This document shows, in pieces, positions 50,020 through 59,730 of a stretch of 64,000 bases of DNA. The notes below the pieces were generated by a model. That model worked only from the letters and a program-made list of their open reading frames with translations, was not told the origin of the DNA and ran no database searches. Origin of the DNA: Shimwellia blattae DSM 4481 = NBRC 105725 (GTDB taxonomy: Bacteria > Pseudomonadota > Gammaproteobacteria > Enterobacterales > Enterobacteriaceae); NCBI RefSeq assembly GCF_000262305.1, contig NC_017910.1, positions 620,001-684,000 of the forward strand. Direction: 5' to 3'. Numbering within the stretch: position 1 is the stretch's first letter; each line of letters starts with the position of its first letter. The position numbers and the translations under genes were made by a program.

Positions 50020-51045
50020 ATGCAGGGAACCAGGGCAATTGATTTCCGGCTCACCAGGGTGGTGAGCCAGCCAGAACGGCTGATGGCCATTCGCTATCTT
50101 CTGGCTGATAACGGGCTGGATATGGATAGCGATATTGCCAGTTTTGTGGAGGCCTGGTGCGGTAACCGTCTGGTGGGGTGTGCGGGCCTGGCCGGTAACG
50201 TTATCAAGTGTGTGGCAGTGGATCAGGCACTGCGCGGGGAAAATCTCAGTGCCAGGCTGCTGGCCGAGGTCGAAAACGTTGCCCTGGAGCAGGGGCACTT
50301 TCATTTATTTCTCTGCACCCGGCCAGCCTGCCAGGGGCGCTTTACCTGTAGTGGGTTCTGGCCACTGGCCAGCAGTGGTGACGATGCGGTGCTGCTGGAG
50401 AACACCCCCACAGGCCTGGCGCACTACTGCCGTAGCCTCCAGCGCCTGCGCCAGCCTGGCACGGAGATCGGTGTCATTGTGATGAACGCCAACCCGTTTA
50501 CGCTCGGGCACCGCCATCTGGCTGAGCTGGCTGCCAGCCAGTGTGACTGGCTGCATCTGTTTGTGGTGCGTGAGGATGCGTCCTTCTTTCCGTACCCGGA
50601 ACGGCTGGCAATGGTGCGCGCCGGGGTCAGCCATCTGCCCAATGTCACTGTTCATGAAGGCTCCCGTTACATTATTTCACGGGGGACATTCCCGGCTTAC
50701 TTTCTGAAAGACAGCGCCAGAGTGCAGCACGCCTGGAGTGAGATCGATGTGATCCTGTTCCGGGATGCCATCGCCCCGGCGCTGGGGATCACCCGGCGGT
50801 TTATTGGATCTGAACCGTTTTGTGATGTGACCCGGGACTATAACCAGACACTGCACCGGTTGCTGACCGGGAAAATCGCAGTGCAGGAGATCCCGCGGAT
50901 CAAGGCTTCCGGTAGTGCTGTTTCGGCCTCCCGGGTACGCCACTTGTTAGCGACCGGCCAGTTATTGCGGGCCCGCGAGATTGTACCGGTTACCACTTAC
51001 GACCACCTGATTGCCCGCTACGGGGCACAGGTGGCGGTTGCTTAA
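50020..51045 (+). CDS. citC: [Citrate lyase]-acetyl ligase CitC
   Basis: 341-residue ligase that acetylates the prosthetic group of the citrate lyase acyl carrier protein with acetate and ATP, activating the complex. An N-terminal GNAT-like domain (CAGLAGNVIKCVAVDQALRGENLSARLL) precedes a nucleotidyltransferase domain with the HxGH-type NPFTLGHRHL motif and a C-terminal segment KASGSAVSASRVRHLL. It starts 18 bases after the FAH-family gene, in the same operon. Confidence 0.94.
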   Translation: MQGTRAIDFRLTRVVSQPERLMAIRYLLADNGLDMDSDIASFVEAWCGNRLVGCAGLAGNVIKCVAVDQALRGENLSARLLAEVENVALEQGHFHLFLCTRPACQGRFTCSGFWPLASSGDDAVLLENTPTGLAHYCRSLQRLRQPGTEIGVIVMNANPFTLGHRHLAELAASQCDWLHLFVVREDASFFPYPERLAMVRAGVSHLPNVTVHEGSRYIISRGTFPAYFLKDSARVQHAWSEIDVILFRDAIAPALGITRRFIGSEPFCDVTRDYNQTLHRLLTGKIAVQEIPRIKASGSAVSASRVRHLLATGQLLRAREIVPVTTYDHLIARYGAQVAVA

Positions 51046-51060
51046 TACCAGGACAACATT

Positions 51061-51351
51061 ATGAAGATTATTAACCAGGCGCTGGCCGGGACCATGGAGT
51101 CCAGTGACCTGATGGTGAAGATTTCCCCGGCAGACGGGGAGCTGGATGTGGTCATTCACAGTGAGGTGATCAAGCAGTTTGGTGATCAGATCCGCCAGGT
51201 TGTACTGGAAACCCTCAGCACGATGGGGGTAACCCAGGGGTTAATTATTATTGAGGACAAAGGCGCACTGGACTGTGTGATCCGCGCCCGTCTGCAAACT
51301 GCGCTGCTGCGTGCCTCTGGCCAGCAGCCGGACTGGGGGGTTATACAATGA
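51061..51351 (+). CDS. citD: Citrate lyase gamma subunit (acyl carrier protein) CitD
   Basis: 96-residue acyl carrier protein. The N-terminal [12 protein letters not shown] contains Ser14, the site carrying the phosphoribosyl-dephospho-CoA prosthetic group in Klebsiella CitD. Its stop overlaps the citE start (ATGA at 51348), indicating translational coupling and fixed stoichiometry. Confidence 0.94.
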   Translation: MKIINQALAGTMESSDLMVKISPADGELDVVIHSEVIKQFGDQIRQVVLETLSTMGVTQGLIIIEDKGALDCVIRARLQTALLRASGQQPDWGVIQ

Positions 51352-52223
51352 GTACTCTACGCCGCAGTATGCTGTTTTTACCTGGCGCTAACGCTGCCAT
51401 GCTCTCCACGGCGTTTATCTACCGCCCGGACGCGATCATGTTTGATCTGGAAGATGCCGTCTCCCTGCGGGAAAAGGACAGCGCCAGAATGCTGGTTTTT
51501 CATGCGCTCCGGCACCCCATGTATCGGGATATTGAAACCGTAGTGCGAATTAACCCACTGAATACGCCGTTCGGGCTGGCGGATCTGGAAGCGGTAGTCC
51601 GGGCTGGGGTTGACGTGGTGCGCCTGCCGAAAACCGATACTCCGGAAGATATTCATTTACTGGAGAGCCACCTTGAACGCATCGAGCGGGCCTGTGGCCG
51701 CCCGGTGGGCTCTACCCGGCTGATGGCAGCCATTGAATCTGCTGTCGGGGTGATTAACGCTGTGGCGATTGCCCGCAGCTCCCCGCGGCTGATTGGCATT
51801 GCGCTGGCGGCGTTCGATTATGTGATGGATATGCAGACGGAGCGCGGTGATGGCACCGAACTGTTCTATGCCCGCTGCGCGGTGCTTCATGCGGCGCGGG
51901 CTGCCGGGATCGACGCTTTTGATGTGGTCTGGTCGGATATTAACGACGAAGCCGGATTCCTGCGTGAGGTTGAATTGATCCGTAAGATGGGATTTAACGG
52001 CAAATCGCTGATCAATCCCCGCCAGATAGATCTGCTGCATAACGCGTATGCTCCTACCCGGCAGGAGGTGGACCACGCCCGGCGGGTTATCGAGGCAGCC
52101 GAAGAAGGCGAACGCAACGGTCTGGGGGTGGTATCCCTCAATGGCAAAATGATTGACGGGCCGATTATTAACCATGCGCGGGTGGTGATTGAGCGCGCGG
52201 CGGCTTCCGGTGTACGGCGCTAA
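51348..52223 (+). CDS. citE: Citrate lyase beta subunit (citryl-ACP lyase) CitE
   Basis: 291-residue HpcH/HpaI-fold enzyme that cleaves citryl-ACP to oxaloacetate and acetyl-ACP. The N-terminal [16 protein letters not shown] and the Mg-binding regions [19 protein letters not shown] and [13 protein letters not shown] are intact; [20 protein letters not shown] is the usual C-terminal block. Coupled to citD upstream; citF follows after 10 bases. Confidence 0.95.
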   Translation: MSTLRRSMLFLPGANAAMLSTAFIYRPDAIMFDLEDAVSLREKDSARMLVFHALRHPMYRDIETVVRINPLNTPFGLADLEAVVRAGVDVVRLPKTDTPEDIHLLESHLERIERACGRPVGSTRLMAAIESAVGVINAVAIARSSPRLIGIALAAFDYVMDMQTERGDGTELFYARCAVLHAARAAGIDAFDVVWSDINDEAGFLREVELIRKMGFNGKSLINPRQIDLLHNAYAPTRQEVDHARRVIEAAEEGERNGLGVVSLNGKMIDGPIINHARVVIERAAASGVRR

Positions 52224-52233
52224 GGACAGAACC

Positions 52234-53751
52234 ATGAATCAGACAGAACCTCTCCATATTCAGTATCCGGCCCTGGGGCATCTGGCTCCGTTTGAAGATG
52301 CACTGGCCGCGACCCCCTGGCTGGCGGATCCTGCCGCCAAATCTCAACGTAAGTTGTGTGCTTCTCTGGAACAGGCGGTTGAGCGCAGCGGCCTGAAAAA
52401 CGGAATGACTATCTCTTTTCATCACGCCTTCCGGGAAGGGGATCAGGTGATTAATCAGGTGGTTGCCACCCTGGCGCGCATGGGTTTCCGGGATCTGACT
52501 CTGGCGTCCAGCTCGCTAATGACCTGCAATGACGCACTGATTGAGCATATTCGAAATGGGGTTATCCGCCGTATTTATACCTCCGGAATGCGCGGCAAAC
52601 TGGCAGAGGCGATTTCCCACGGGCTGATGGATGAACCGGTGCAGATCCACTCTCACGGGGGCCGGGTGAAGCTCATCCAGGACGGGGAACTGAATATTGA
52701 TGTGGCGTTTCTTGGGGTGCCGTGCAGTGATGAGTTCGGTAATGCGAATGGCACCCACGGTGCTTCCTGCTGCGGCTCTCTGGGCTATGCCATGGTGGAT
52801 GCCCGTTACGCCCACAATGTGGTCCTGCTCACGGAATCGCTGGTGCCGTTCCCCAATATGCCTGCCAGTATTGTGCAGGATCAGGTGGACTATATTGTGC
52901 CCGTGGCGCAGGTCGGCGACCCGGCGAAAATCAGCGTTGGGGCGGCACGGGTCACCAGTAACCCACGGGAACTGATGATCGCCCGCAACGCGGCAGATGT
53001 GATTGAACACTCCGGATATTTCACCGAAGGCTTTTCCATGCAGACTGGCTCCGGGGCGGCATCTACCGCCTGCACTCGTTTTCTTGGCCAGAAGATGGCC
53101 CGCGACGGGATCCACGCGCGTTTTGCCCTCGGGGGGATCACTGGCAGCCTGGTGGATCTGCATGAGCAGGGGCTGATCGCCACCTTGCTGGATACCCAGT
53201 GTTTTGACAGCCAGGCGGCCGGATCTCTGGCCCGTAACCCGCAGCATGTGGAAATCTCCACTAATGTTTACGCTAATCCGGGCAGCAAAGCAGCCTGCTG
53301 TGATCAACTGGATGTGGTGATCCTCAGTGCGCTGGAAATTGATACGGACTTTAACGTTAACGTGATTACCGGGTCGGACGGGGTGATGCGCGGTGCTTCC
53401 GGTGGTCATTGTGATGTGGCGGCGGCGGCGAACCTGACTATTGTTGTGGCCCCGCTGTTGCGCAGTCGTATTCCGACGGTTGTGCGACGGGTAACAACTT
53501 GCGTGACGCCGGGGAGTTGTATTGACGTGCTGGTCACGGACCACGGTATTGCGGTTAATCCGGCGCGGCCGGAAATTCGCGAGCGCCTGGAAAATGCCGG
53601 ATTACCGGTGATGGATATTGAAATGCTCTGGGAAAGGGCGATTTCCTTAACCGGGGCTCCCAAAGCTATCGAATTTACCGATAAAATCGTCGGCGTGATC
53701 CGCTACCGCGATGGCAGCGTGATCGACGTTGTTTATCAGGTGAAGGAATAA
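52234..53751 (+). CDS. citF: Citrate lyase alpha subunit (citrate:acetyl-ACP transferase) CitF
   Basis: 505-residue CoA-transferase-fold subunit that exchanges acetate for citrate on the carrier protein. Typical blocks include GMTISFHHAFREGDQVINQV, HSHGGRVKLIQDGELNIDVAFLG, MQTGSGAASTA and RIPTVVRRVTTCVTPGSCIDVLVTDHG. The ATG at 52234 after GGACAG is preferred to a frame that starts inside citE at 52189. citX follows with a four-base gap. Confidence 0.95.
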   Translation: MNQTEPLHIQYPALGHLAPFEDALAATPWLADPAAKSQRKLCASLEQAVERSGLKNGMTISFHHAFREGDQVINQVVATLARMGFRDLTLASSSLMTCNDALIEHIRNGVIRRIYTSGMRGKLAEAISHGLMDEPVQIHSHGGRVKLIQDGELNIDVAFLGVPCSDEFGNANGTHGASCCGSLGYAMVDARYAHNVVLLTESLVPFPNMPASIVQDQVDYIVPVAQVGDPAKISVGAARVTSNPRELMIARNAADVIEHSGYFTEGFSMQTGSGAASTACTRFLGQKMARDGIHARFALGGITGSLVDLHEQGLIATLLDTQCFDSQAAGSLARNPQHVEISTNVYANPGSKAACCDQLDVVILSALEIDTDFNVNVITGSDGVMRGASGGHCDVAAAANLTIVVAPLLRSRIPTVVRRVTTCVTPGSCIDVLVTDHGIAVNPARPEIRERLENAGLPVMDIEMLWERAISLTGAPKAIEFTDKIVGVIRYRDGSVIDVVYQVKE

Positions 53752-53755
53752 TGTA

Positions 53756-54295
53756 ATGACAGTAACGACGCCCGAACAGGCGGGGGTCACTCTGGACGCG
53801 CTGCTGGCGGCAAAAGAACGCCGCGCGGCACGCCAGACTGACTGGCTGGGGCACTATCAGCAACCGGTGGTTTCATTAACCCTGGTGACTCCCGGCCCGG
53901 TAAAAAACAGCATTCGCTACCGGAATACGATGGGGGTTGCCCTGCAGTCCTGTGATCAGCTGTTCTGGCGTCAGGGCTGGAAGGTGCTGGATCGCCAGGT
54001 GTTGTGGCTACCCACCGGGCCGGAGGCAATGTGGTGCGTGGCGCATCCGGCCCGGGATCTTAAAAACCGTTGCAGTGAACTTGAGCAGCTGCATCCTCTG
54101 GGAAGGATCTGGGATCTGGACGTTATCTGCCCTGAGCTGGGGCCAGTAGGGCGCCAGTCTCTGGGGGAGGATATGCGCCACTGCCTGCTGTGTAATGAAC
54201 CGGCCCATGCCTGTGCCCGCTCCCGGCGACATCCGCTGGAGCAGGTGGTGTCCCGCGTTGAGGGGATTATTGATGACTGGTTTGCCCGCGACTAA
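53756..54295 (+). CDS. citX: Apo-citrate lyase prosthetic-group transferase CitX
   Basis: 179-residue enzyme that transfers phosphoribosyl-dephospho-CoA from its triphosphoribosyl precursor to apo-CitD. Family features are VVSLTLVTPGPVKNSIRYRN, the ELEQLHPLGRIWDLDVICPE nucleotide-binding segment and CLLCNEPAHACARSRRH. The 3' end overlaps citG by 23 bases. Confidence 0.92.
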   Translation: MTVTTPEQAGVTLDALLAAKERRAARQTDWLGHYQQPVVSLTLVTPGPVKNSIRYRNTMGVALQSCDQLFWRQGWKVLDRQVLWLPTGPEAMWCVAHPARDLKNRCSELEQLHPLGRIWDLDVICPELGPVGRQSLGEDMRHCLLCNEPAHACARSRRHPLEQVVSRVEGIIDDWFARD

Positions 54296-55130
54296 ACCCG
54301 CTGCGGTGGATGTGGTAACCCTGGCAGAGCAGGCGCTCTGCCAGGAGCTGGAGCTCACACCTAAACCCGGGCTGGTGGACCGTGTTAACAGCGGAGCCCA
54401 CCGGGATATGAACTATATGACATTTATCCGCAGTATCCGGGCGGTTGCTCCCTGGCTGCGGGTGTTTGAACACTGTGGTTATCAACATGCCTGCTTACCT
54501 GCCAGCCAGGTTCTGGCCTTGTTACGCCCGGCTGGGCTTGCCTGTGAACAGGCGATGTTTGAGGCCACCGGGGGGGTGAACACCCATAAAGGCGGTATAT
54601 TCTCTCTTGGCCTGCTGTGCTGTGCTGCCGGGCGGTTGCACGGACGGCAACAGCCGGTAACGACCGGGACATTGTGCGAAGAGGTCAGCCAGATCTGTGA
54701 TGGTCTGGTGCGGCGTGAACTGGCGGGCGGACCTTCAGGCAATCAGACTGGTGGTCAGTGCAGTATGACTGCGGGCCAGCGGCAGTATCAGAGCGCCGGG
54801 CTGACTGGTGCCCGGGGCGAGGCCGAAAGTGGTTTTGCCACGGTACGCCGTTATGTCTTGCCCTGGTGGTATCAGGAGCAGGGGGAGCGTCGCCTGCACA
54901 ATGCATTACTACGGCTGATGGCTGTAAATCCGGACAGTAATCTGATCTCCAGGGGGGGGGCTGAAGGGCTGGACTATGTGCAGCGTTATGCCAGCAGTTT
55001 GTTACGCCATGGCTGGCAGCGCCAGGATCTGGTGGTGATGGATCGGGAGATGACCGCCCGCCATCTGAGCCCCGGAGGCAGCGCTGATTTATTATCTGTG
55101 GCCTGGGTGCTGGCAGCCGTGGGAGAATAA
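54273..55130 (+). CDS. citG: Triphosphoribosyl-dephospho-CoA synthase CitG
   Basis: 285-residue enzyme condensing ATP with dephospho-CoA to form the citrate lyase prosthetic group precursor. Conserved LTPKPGLVDRVNSGAHRDM and TGGVNTHKGGIFSLG motifs are present, as are the later PSGNQTGGQ and RGGAEGLDYVQ. It is last in the citS-FAH-citCDEFXG operon, starting inside citX. Separate citX and citG genes follow the E. coli arrangement rather than a fused citXG. Confidence 0.93.
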   Translation: MTGLPATKPAAVDVVTLAEQALCQELELTPKPGLVDRVNSGAHRDMNYMTFIRSIRAVAPWLRVFEHCGYQHACLPASQVLALLRPAGLACEQAMFEATGGVNTHKGGIFSLGLLCCAAGRLHGRQQPVTTGTLCEEVSQICDGLVRRELAGGPSGNQTGGQCSMTAGQRQYQSAGLTGARGEAESGFATVRRYVLPWWYQEQGERRLHNALLRLMAVNPDSNLISRGGAEGLDYVQRYASSLLRHGWQRQDLVVMDREMTARHLSPGGSADLLSVAWVLAAVGE

Positions 55131-55367
55131 TTGAATTTTTATTATTTACATTGTGGATAGTATTCTCTTTATTTTTATCTGAAGCGGTGCTGTTGATATA
55201 ACGTTGTGGATAGTGCTATTCATCATATTTTTTAAATACAGGTGCAGGGTTATTATACCCGTGGCGCTTAAGGCTGACTGCCTTATGCGGAGTCTCTGAT
55301 ATAGCCGGTTGCAGTAAAACGGTAATAAGCGGTGAAGTACAGAATGTGGTAAGGCAGAAAGAATAAA

Positions 55368-55400
55368 GCCCCGTAGTTAATTTTCATTAATCCACGAGGC
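55368..55400 (+). promoter_or_regulatory. Mok translation-initiation hairpin / Sok target (copy 1)
   Basis: GCCCCGTAGTTAAT ... ATTAATCCACGAGGC folds into the conserved hairpin just before the mok start (ATG at 55408). In hok/sok loci an antisense Sok RNA covers this region; no Sok promoter was assigned. The equivalent in copy 2 is 55936-55968. Confidence 0.6.
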
Positions 55401-55464
55401 CTACTCTATGCCAAACAACATCAGAGTAGCCGCTTATCTGCCGCGAGGCAAGGAGATACCGGCC

Positions 55465-55626
55465 ATGAAATTATCGCAATATTCCGCAGTGTGGTGTCTG
55501 TTGATAGTGTGTTTAACGCTGTTACTGCTCACCTTAATTATCCGCCCGCAGTTATGTGAGGTTCGCATAATCCAGGGCGACCGGGAAATCGCGGCAATTA
55601 TGGCCTGTGGATCCGGCACCTCGTAG
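55465..55626 (+). CDS. Hok-family type I toxin, copy 1
   Basis: 53-residue membrane-depolarising toxin (MKLSQYSAVWCLLIVCLTLL, then the RPQLCEV Cys and REIAAIMAC). One transmembrane helix spans about residues 8-27, followed by the periplasmic Cys-bearing tail typical of Hok/Gef. An in-frame mok leader starts at 55408 (MPNNIRVAAYLPRG), as in chromosomal mokC/hokC. Synthesis is expected to be controlled by an antisense Sok RNA. Confidence 0.85.
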   Translation: MKLSQYSAVWCLLIVCLTLLLLTLIIRPQLCEVRIIQGDREIAAIMACGSGTS

Positions 55627-55706
55627 CGGGTAAGCCGCACAGCCAGGCGTGCGGATAATGCCGCACACCTGCTGATGTGCTCCGGCCAGCCCTGGCGCCT
55701 TTCGAC

Positions 55707-55737
55707 CGGGCTCTCCGTAACAGGAGAGCCCGTTTTT
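55707..55737 (+). terminator. Terminator of hok copy 1
   Basis: CGGGCTCTCC / GGAGAGCCCG stem with GTAACA loop, then five T residues. Confidence 0.85.
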
Positions 55738-56032
55738 ATTTTTCGGGAAATAACTGCATATTGATAAATTGTTAAGCGTGGCGCTATTTATCATATTTTT
55801 TAAATACAGGCGCAGGGTTATTATGCCCGCGGCGCTTAAGGCTGTCTGCCTTATGCGGAGTCTCTGGCGTGGCTGTTGCAGTAATGCGGTAATAACGCAG
55901 TGCGGTACAGAATGTGGTAAGGCAGAAAGAATAAAGCCCCGTAGTTAATTTTCATTAATCCACGAGGCCTACTCTATGCCCAAGAACATCAGAGTAGCCG
56001 CTTACCTGCCGCGAGGCAAGGAGATACCGGCC

Positions 56033-56194
56033 ATGAAATTGTCGCAAAATTCCGCAGTATGGTGTCTGTTGATAGTGTGTTTAACGCTGTTACTGCTCAC
56101 CTTAATTATCCACCCCAGGCTATGTGAAATTCGCGTAACCATGGGTTCCCGGGAAATTGCGGCCATTATGGCTTGTGGTGTTGAACCCTCGTAG
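56033..56194 (+). CDS. Hok-family type I toxin, copy 2
   Basis: 53 residues (MKLSQNSAVWCLLIVCLTLL, HPRLCEIRV, REIAAIMAC). The membrane helix is identical to copy 1 and the tail differs at several sites (MGSREI, VEPS end). The mok leader starts at 55976 (MPKNIRVAAYLPRG). Both copies look intact. Confidence 0.85.
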   Translation: MKLSQNSAVWCLLIVCLTLLLLTLIIHPRLCEIRVTMGSREIAAIMACGVEPS

Positions 56195-56272
56195 CGGATA
56201 AGCCGCACTGTCAGGCGTGCGGGTAATACCGCACGCTCTGATCTGTTCTGGCCGGTCTTAGCGCCTTTTCGC

Positions 56273-56302
56273 CGGGCCCTCTTATAACAGAGGGCCCGTT
56301 TT
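56273..56302 (+). terminator. Terminator of hok copy 2
   Basis: CGGGCCCTC / GAGGGCCCG stem with a short A/T loop and five T residues; it also faces the 3' end of mltC. Confidence 0.82.
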
Positions 56303-56311
56303 TACGGCCGG

Positions 56312-57397
56312 TTATTTTATCCGGCGGTAGGCGCCCTGGGCAGTATTAACCTTGTACAGGTAACGGCGCGACTCTGCCGAAGGGTGGCGGGTGGTCAGGG
56401 TCTGGTAGACATCGTCCGGGGTCATGGTGTTGATGATATTAACCGCTTTAACCCGGTCCCCCGAAAAGACCCGCAGCACGCTACCGGCACCGCCGTTATA
56501 GGCGGTAATAACGGCGTAGCGACGGGAGGTGGGGTTATCAATGCCGGACAGGTAGACATCGTTGAGCATGGCCAGGTAGGCGGTGCCGGTATCGATATTG
56601 CTTTTAGGATCGAACAGATAGCTGCGGCTCGGGGTTCCCCATTTGCCCTGAGAGCGGAACACATCTTTACCGGCGCTGTGCTGGACCACCTGCATTAGCC
56701 CCAGGGCATCCGCATGGCTGACCGCATAGGGGTTAAAGCTCGATTCGGTCTGCATAATGGCGAGGATCAGCGATTCATCAATACCATATTTGCGCGCGGC
56801 CTCGCGCACCATGCCGATATATTTATGGGCGCGTTTGTCCAGGTGGTTAGGCACCAGGTTTATGGTCACACTGTAGATAATGCGCAGGCCGTTACTGCGG
56901 CTTTTCAGCCGGGTTTGCAGTAAATAGTCGGCGAATTTAGCGGCCCGGCCTTCCCAGCGAATGGGCTGCCCGGTGTTATCAACCACCTGACCATACAGGA
57001 ACGGCTGGCGTGAAATCAGCACGTCGTTGACATCTGAGTAGAGGTCAATCGAGCCGGGGTTATCCCCCATCAGCAGGGTGGTGATAATCGCCTGGCGCAA
57101 ATGTCCGGTAGGATCCGTACCGGCCATGGTCTCAACCGTTATGGTCCCTTCATCAAAGTTGATGTGGCTGCGTGTCTGATATTTGTCCGTATATTTTACG
57201 TAGTCTTTCGGACCCGCGATTAATACCTCGTCAAACCCCCACAGATTTTCGATATTGTTGGCAAATTGCCCCATCAGAATATCAAAACCGTTGGTGTCCT
57301 TTACCCAGGCTTCATTGTAGGTCTCGGCGTTCTTTTTGTTACTGGAACACGAGATCAACAACGGTGCCACCAGAGCCAGCGCTAAAAGTTTTTTCAT
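56312..57397 (-). CDS. mltC: Membrane-bound lytic murein transglycosylase C
   Basis: 361-residue outer-membrane lipoprotein cleaving peptidoglycan glycan strands. Lipoprotein signal [14 protein letters not shown] gives Cys after residue 16. The N-terminal DUF3393-type domain is followed by the SLT goose-type lysozyme domain with catalytic Glu in [16 protein letters not shown] and [11 protein letters not shown]. The start at 57397 ([12 protein letters not shown]) gives a proper signal; the frame begins nine codons earlier. It lies downstream of yggX in the mutY-yggX-mltC series. Confidence 0.95.
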   Translation of the reverse strand: MKKLLALALVAPLLISCSSNKKNAETYNEAWVKDTNGFDILMGQFANNIENLWGFDEVLIAGPKDYVKYTDKYQTRSHINFDEGTITVETMAGTDPTGHLRQAIITTLLMGDNPGSIDLYSDVNDVLISRQPFLYGQVVDNTGQPIRWEGRAAKFADYLLQTRLKSRSNGLRIIYSVTINLVPNHLDKRAHKYIGMVREAARKYGIDESLILAIMQTESSFNPYAVSHADALGLMQVVQHSAGKDVFRSQGKWGTPSRSYLFDPKSNIDTGTAYLAMLNDVYLSGIDNPTSRRYAVITAYNGGAGSVLRVFSGDRVKAVNIINTMTPDDVYQTLTTRHPSAESRRYLYKVNTAQGAYRRIK

Positions 57398-57496
57398 GTT
57401 CAGGCGTGTGTTTCTGTTCAACAAAAGGGCCGTAGCCCTTCAGTCAGCTGATGGGGTCACCAGCTTTTGTTGTTGTTACCGGAAGGATATCTGCGA

Positions 57497-57769
57497 TCAC
57501 TTCTCTGGTGGCGTAAAACCTTCAATATGAACATCCTTGCCCTCAAACAGGAAGTTGACCATCTCCTGCTCCAGCAATTTGCGATGTTCCGGATTCATCA
57601 TATTGAGCTTTTTCTCATTAATCAGCATGGTCTGTTTCGCCTGCCACAGCTTCCACGCCTCTTTGGAGATCTCATTATAGATACGCTTGCCCAGTTCCCC
57701 CGGGTACAGCTGAAAATCCTGGCCTTCAGCGTCGTGCTGCAGGTAGGTGCAAAAAATGGTTCGGCTCAT
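57497..57769 (-). CDS. yggX: Fe(II) trafficking / oxidative protection protein YggX
   Basis: 90-residue conserved protein implicated in protecting iron-sulfur clusters. Start [24 protein letters not shown] contains the conserved Cys7. [27 protein letters not shown] and [13 protein letters not shown] are standard. It starts two bases after the mutY stop, so co-transcription is expected. Confidence 0.95.
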   Translation of the reverse strand: MSRTIFCTYLQHDAEGQDFQLYPGELGKRIYNEISKEAWKLWQAKQTMLINEKKLNMMNPEHRKLLEQEMVNFLFEGKDVHIEGFTPPEK

Positions 57770-57771
57770 GA

Positions 57772-58854
57772 TTACTCCTCTCTCGTTACCGGAACGCCGC
57801 AATCCCCGGCTATGCCTGCACGTAATTGCTGCAACAGGCGTTCAACGGGCGCAGCTAACCCCACGGATGGCGGCTGGGCTAAGTTATACCAAAGAGCACC
57901 CCCCTCATCCATGCATCCGTGAAGGGATGACACTCCCAGCCACATTGGCACAATATCCAGATGGAAATGGCTGAAAGTGTGACGGAAAGCGGTTAGCTGA
58001 CACAGATTATCTGCTGAAATACCGCGTTGCGCCAGCCATGCACGCAGGGCGGCTTCATCGTCAAACTGGGGAAAGCAATACAGCCCGCCCCACAGCCCCA
58101 CCGGCGGGCGCGGTTGTAAAAAGACCTCATCCCCCTGCTGGAGCAGCAGAAAATACCCGGTGCGCTCCGGGAGCGTTTGCCTGGGCTTTTTGCCCGGGTA
58201 GAGCGCCTGGCTACCGGCGGCCTGGGCTTCACAGTCGTTTTTCAGCGGGCACAGCTCGCATTTGGGACGTGAGCGGGTGCACACCATGGCCCCCAGATCC
58301 ATCATGGCCTGGTTAAAGCGCTCCACGCCCGCCGCAGGGGTGACGGACTCACTGAGTTGCCAGAGCCGGTTTTCAACCTCTTTCTTCCCCGGCCAGCCCG
58401 CCACCGCATAGCAGCGCGCCAGTACCCGCTTAACGTTGCCGTCAAGAATCGGAAAATGCTGACCAAGAGAGAGTGATAAAATGGCCCCCGCAGTGGATCT
58501 GCCCACCCCGGGAAGTGCTGCTACCTCTTCAAAGCTCCGGGGAAACTCCCCGTGGTGCAAATCGACCACCTGCCGGGCAGCTTTATGCAGATTTCGCGCC
58601 CGGGCGTAGTAGCCCAGGCCGGTCCATAAATGCAATACTTCATCCAGGGGCGCGTTGGCTAAATCCGTCACCGTGGGGAAGCGCGCCATAAAGCGCTGGA
58701 AGTAGGGGATCACCGTGGCGACCTGGGTCTGCTGAAGCATCACTTCAGAGAGCCATACCTTATAGGGCGTTTTTTCCTGCTGCCAGGGCAGGGTCTTGCG
58801 GCCATATTTGTCATACCAGTCAAGCACCTGGCGGGAAAACTGAAGGGATTGCAT
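57772..58854 (-). CDS. mutY: Adenine DNA glycosylase MutY
   Basis: 360-residue DNA repair glycosylase removing adenine opposite 8-oxoguanine. The helix-hairpin-helix ([18 protein letters not shown]) with the catalytic Asp downstream ([11 protein letters not shown]), the 4Fe-4S ligands C-x6-C-x2-C-x5-C ([17 protein letters not shown]) and the C-terminal NUDIX-like oxoG-recognition domain are present. The start at 58854 ([13 protein letters not shown]) fits E. coli; the frame opens at 58905. Confidence 0.96.
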   Translation of the reverse strand: MQSLQFSRQVLDWYDKYGRKTLPWQQEKTPYKVWLSEVMLQQTQVATVIPYFQRFMARFPTVTDLANAPLDEVLHLWTGLGYYARARNLHKAARQVVDLHHGEFPRSFEEVAALPGVGRSTAGAILSLSLGQHFPILDGNVKRVLARCYAVAGWPGKKEVENRLWQLSESVTPAAGVERFNQAMMDLGAMVCTRSRPKCELCPLKNDCEAQAAGSQALYPGKKPRQTLPERTGYFLLLQQGDEVFLQPRPPVGLWGGLYCFPQFDDEAALRAWLAQRGISADNLCQLTAFRHTFSHFHLDIVPMWLGVSSLHGCMDEGGALWYNLAQPPSVGLAAPVERLLQQLRAGIAGDCGVPVTREE

Positions 58855-59010
58855 CATTATAGCGTTATTCTGCCCAGTAGATATTCTGGCTGCCGATTCC
58901 AGCACAACAGCGCTGTGGCTGTAAACCGGAACTTTCCCGTGCTTGCATCCGGGTACTAACTTTGGATAATGCCCGTTTCCTGAACTTTTACGCGAGTAGA
59001 TTTGAATCTC

Positions 59011-59730
59011 ATGATTAACGACGTCATATCACCGGAATTTGATGAAGATGGTCGCCCGATGCGACGCATTCGTAGTTTTGTCCGCCGCCAGGGTCGCCTG
59101 ACCAAAGGGCAACAGTTCGCGCTGGATAACTACTGGCCGGTGATGGGTGTAGAGTACGCCGCACAGCCGCTGGATTTATCTGCCCTGTTTGGCCGTGAGG
59201 CACCGGTAGTCCTTGAGATAGGCTTTGGTATGGGGGCCTCGCTGGTGGCAATGGCGAAGGCGAACCCGCATCAGAACTTCCTCGGCATTGAGGTTCACTC
59301 TCCCGGCGTGGGCGCCTGCCTGAGTGCCGCCCATGAAGAAGGGGTCACCAACCTGCGCGTAATGTGCCATGACGCCGTTGAAGTGCTGGAAAACATGATC
59401 CCCTGTAACTCCCTGTCAATGGTCCAGCTGTTCTTCCCGGATCCCTGGCACAAAGCACGCCATAATAAACGGCGTATTGTGCAGGTGCCCTTTGCGGAGC
59501 TGGTGAAAAGCAAGCTGAAGCTGGGCGGTGTGTTCCATATGGCGACCGACTGGGAACCTTATGCCGAACATATGCTCGAAGTGATGGTGACCATTGACGG
59601 GTATCATAACTGCTCGGCGGAGGGGAACTATGTACCGCGCCCTCAATCCCGCCCGGTCACAAAATTTGAACAGCGTGGTCAGCGTCTTGGCCACGGTGTG
59701 TGGGACTTAATGTTCGAGAGGATGAAATAA
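59011..59730 (+). CDS. trmB: tRNA (guanine-N7)-methyltransferase TrmB
   Basis: 239-residue SAM-dependent enzyme forming m7G46 in tRNA. SAM motif [16 protein letters not shown], the family motifs [31 protein letters not shown] and [15 protein letters not shown], and the C-terminal [21 protein letters not shown] are present. It is divergent from mutY, and its stop overlaps the yggL start (TAATG). Confidence 0.96.
   Translation: MINDVISPEFDEDGRPMRRIRSFVRRQGRLTKGQQFALDNYWPVMGVEYAAQPLDLSALFGREAPVVLEIGFGMGASLVAMAKANPHQNFLGIEVHSPGVGACLSAAHEEGVTNLRVMCHDAVEVLENMIPCNSLSMVQLFFPDPWHKARHNKRRIVQVPFAELVKSKLKLGGVFHMATDWEPYAEHMLEVMVTIDGYHNCSAEGNYVPRPQSRPVTKFEQRGQRLGHGVWDLMFERMK

Larger units (their letters stand above)
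55215..56310 (+). repeat. Tandem duplication of a hok-type locus, 568-bp period
   Basis: Units 55215-55782 and 55783-56310 share leader, mok/hok frame, trailing segment and terminator at a constant 568-bp offset, e.g. leaders CATATTTTTTAAATACAGG, hairpins at 55368 and 55936, and hok starts at 55465 and 56033. The copies differ at scattered positions, so the duplication is not recent. Confidence 0.9.

Noticed and set aside
49129..50304. 391-codon frame antisense to the FAH-family gene and citC
   Set aside because: It spans the junction of two well-supported operon genes and has no family features.
52516..53544. 342-codon frame antisense to citF
   Set aside because: Antisense shadow of citF.
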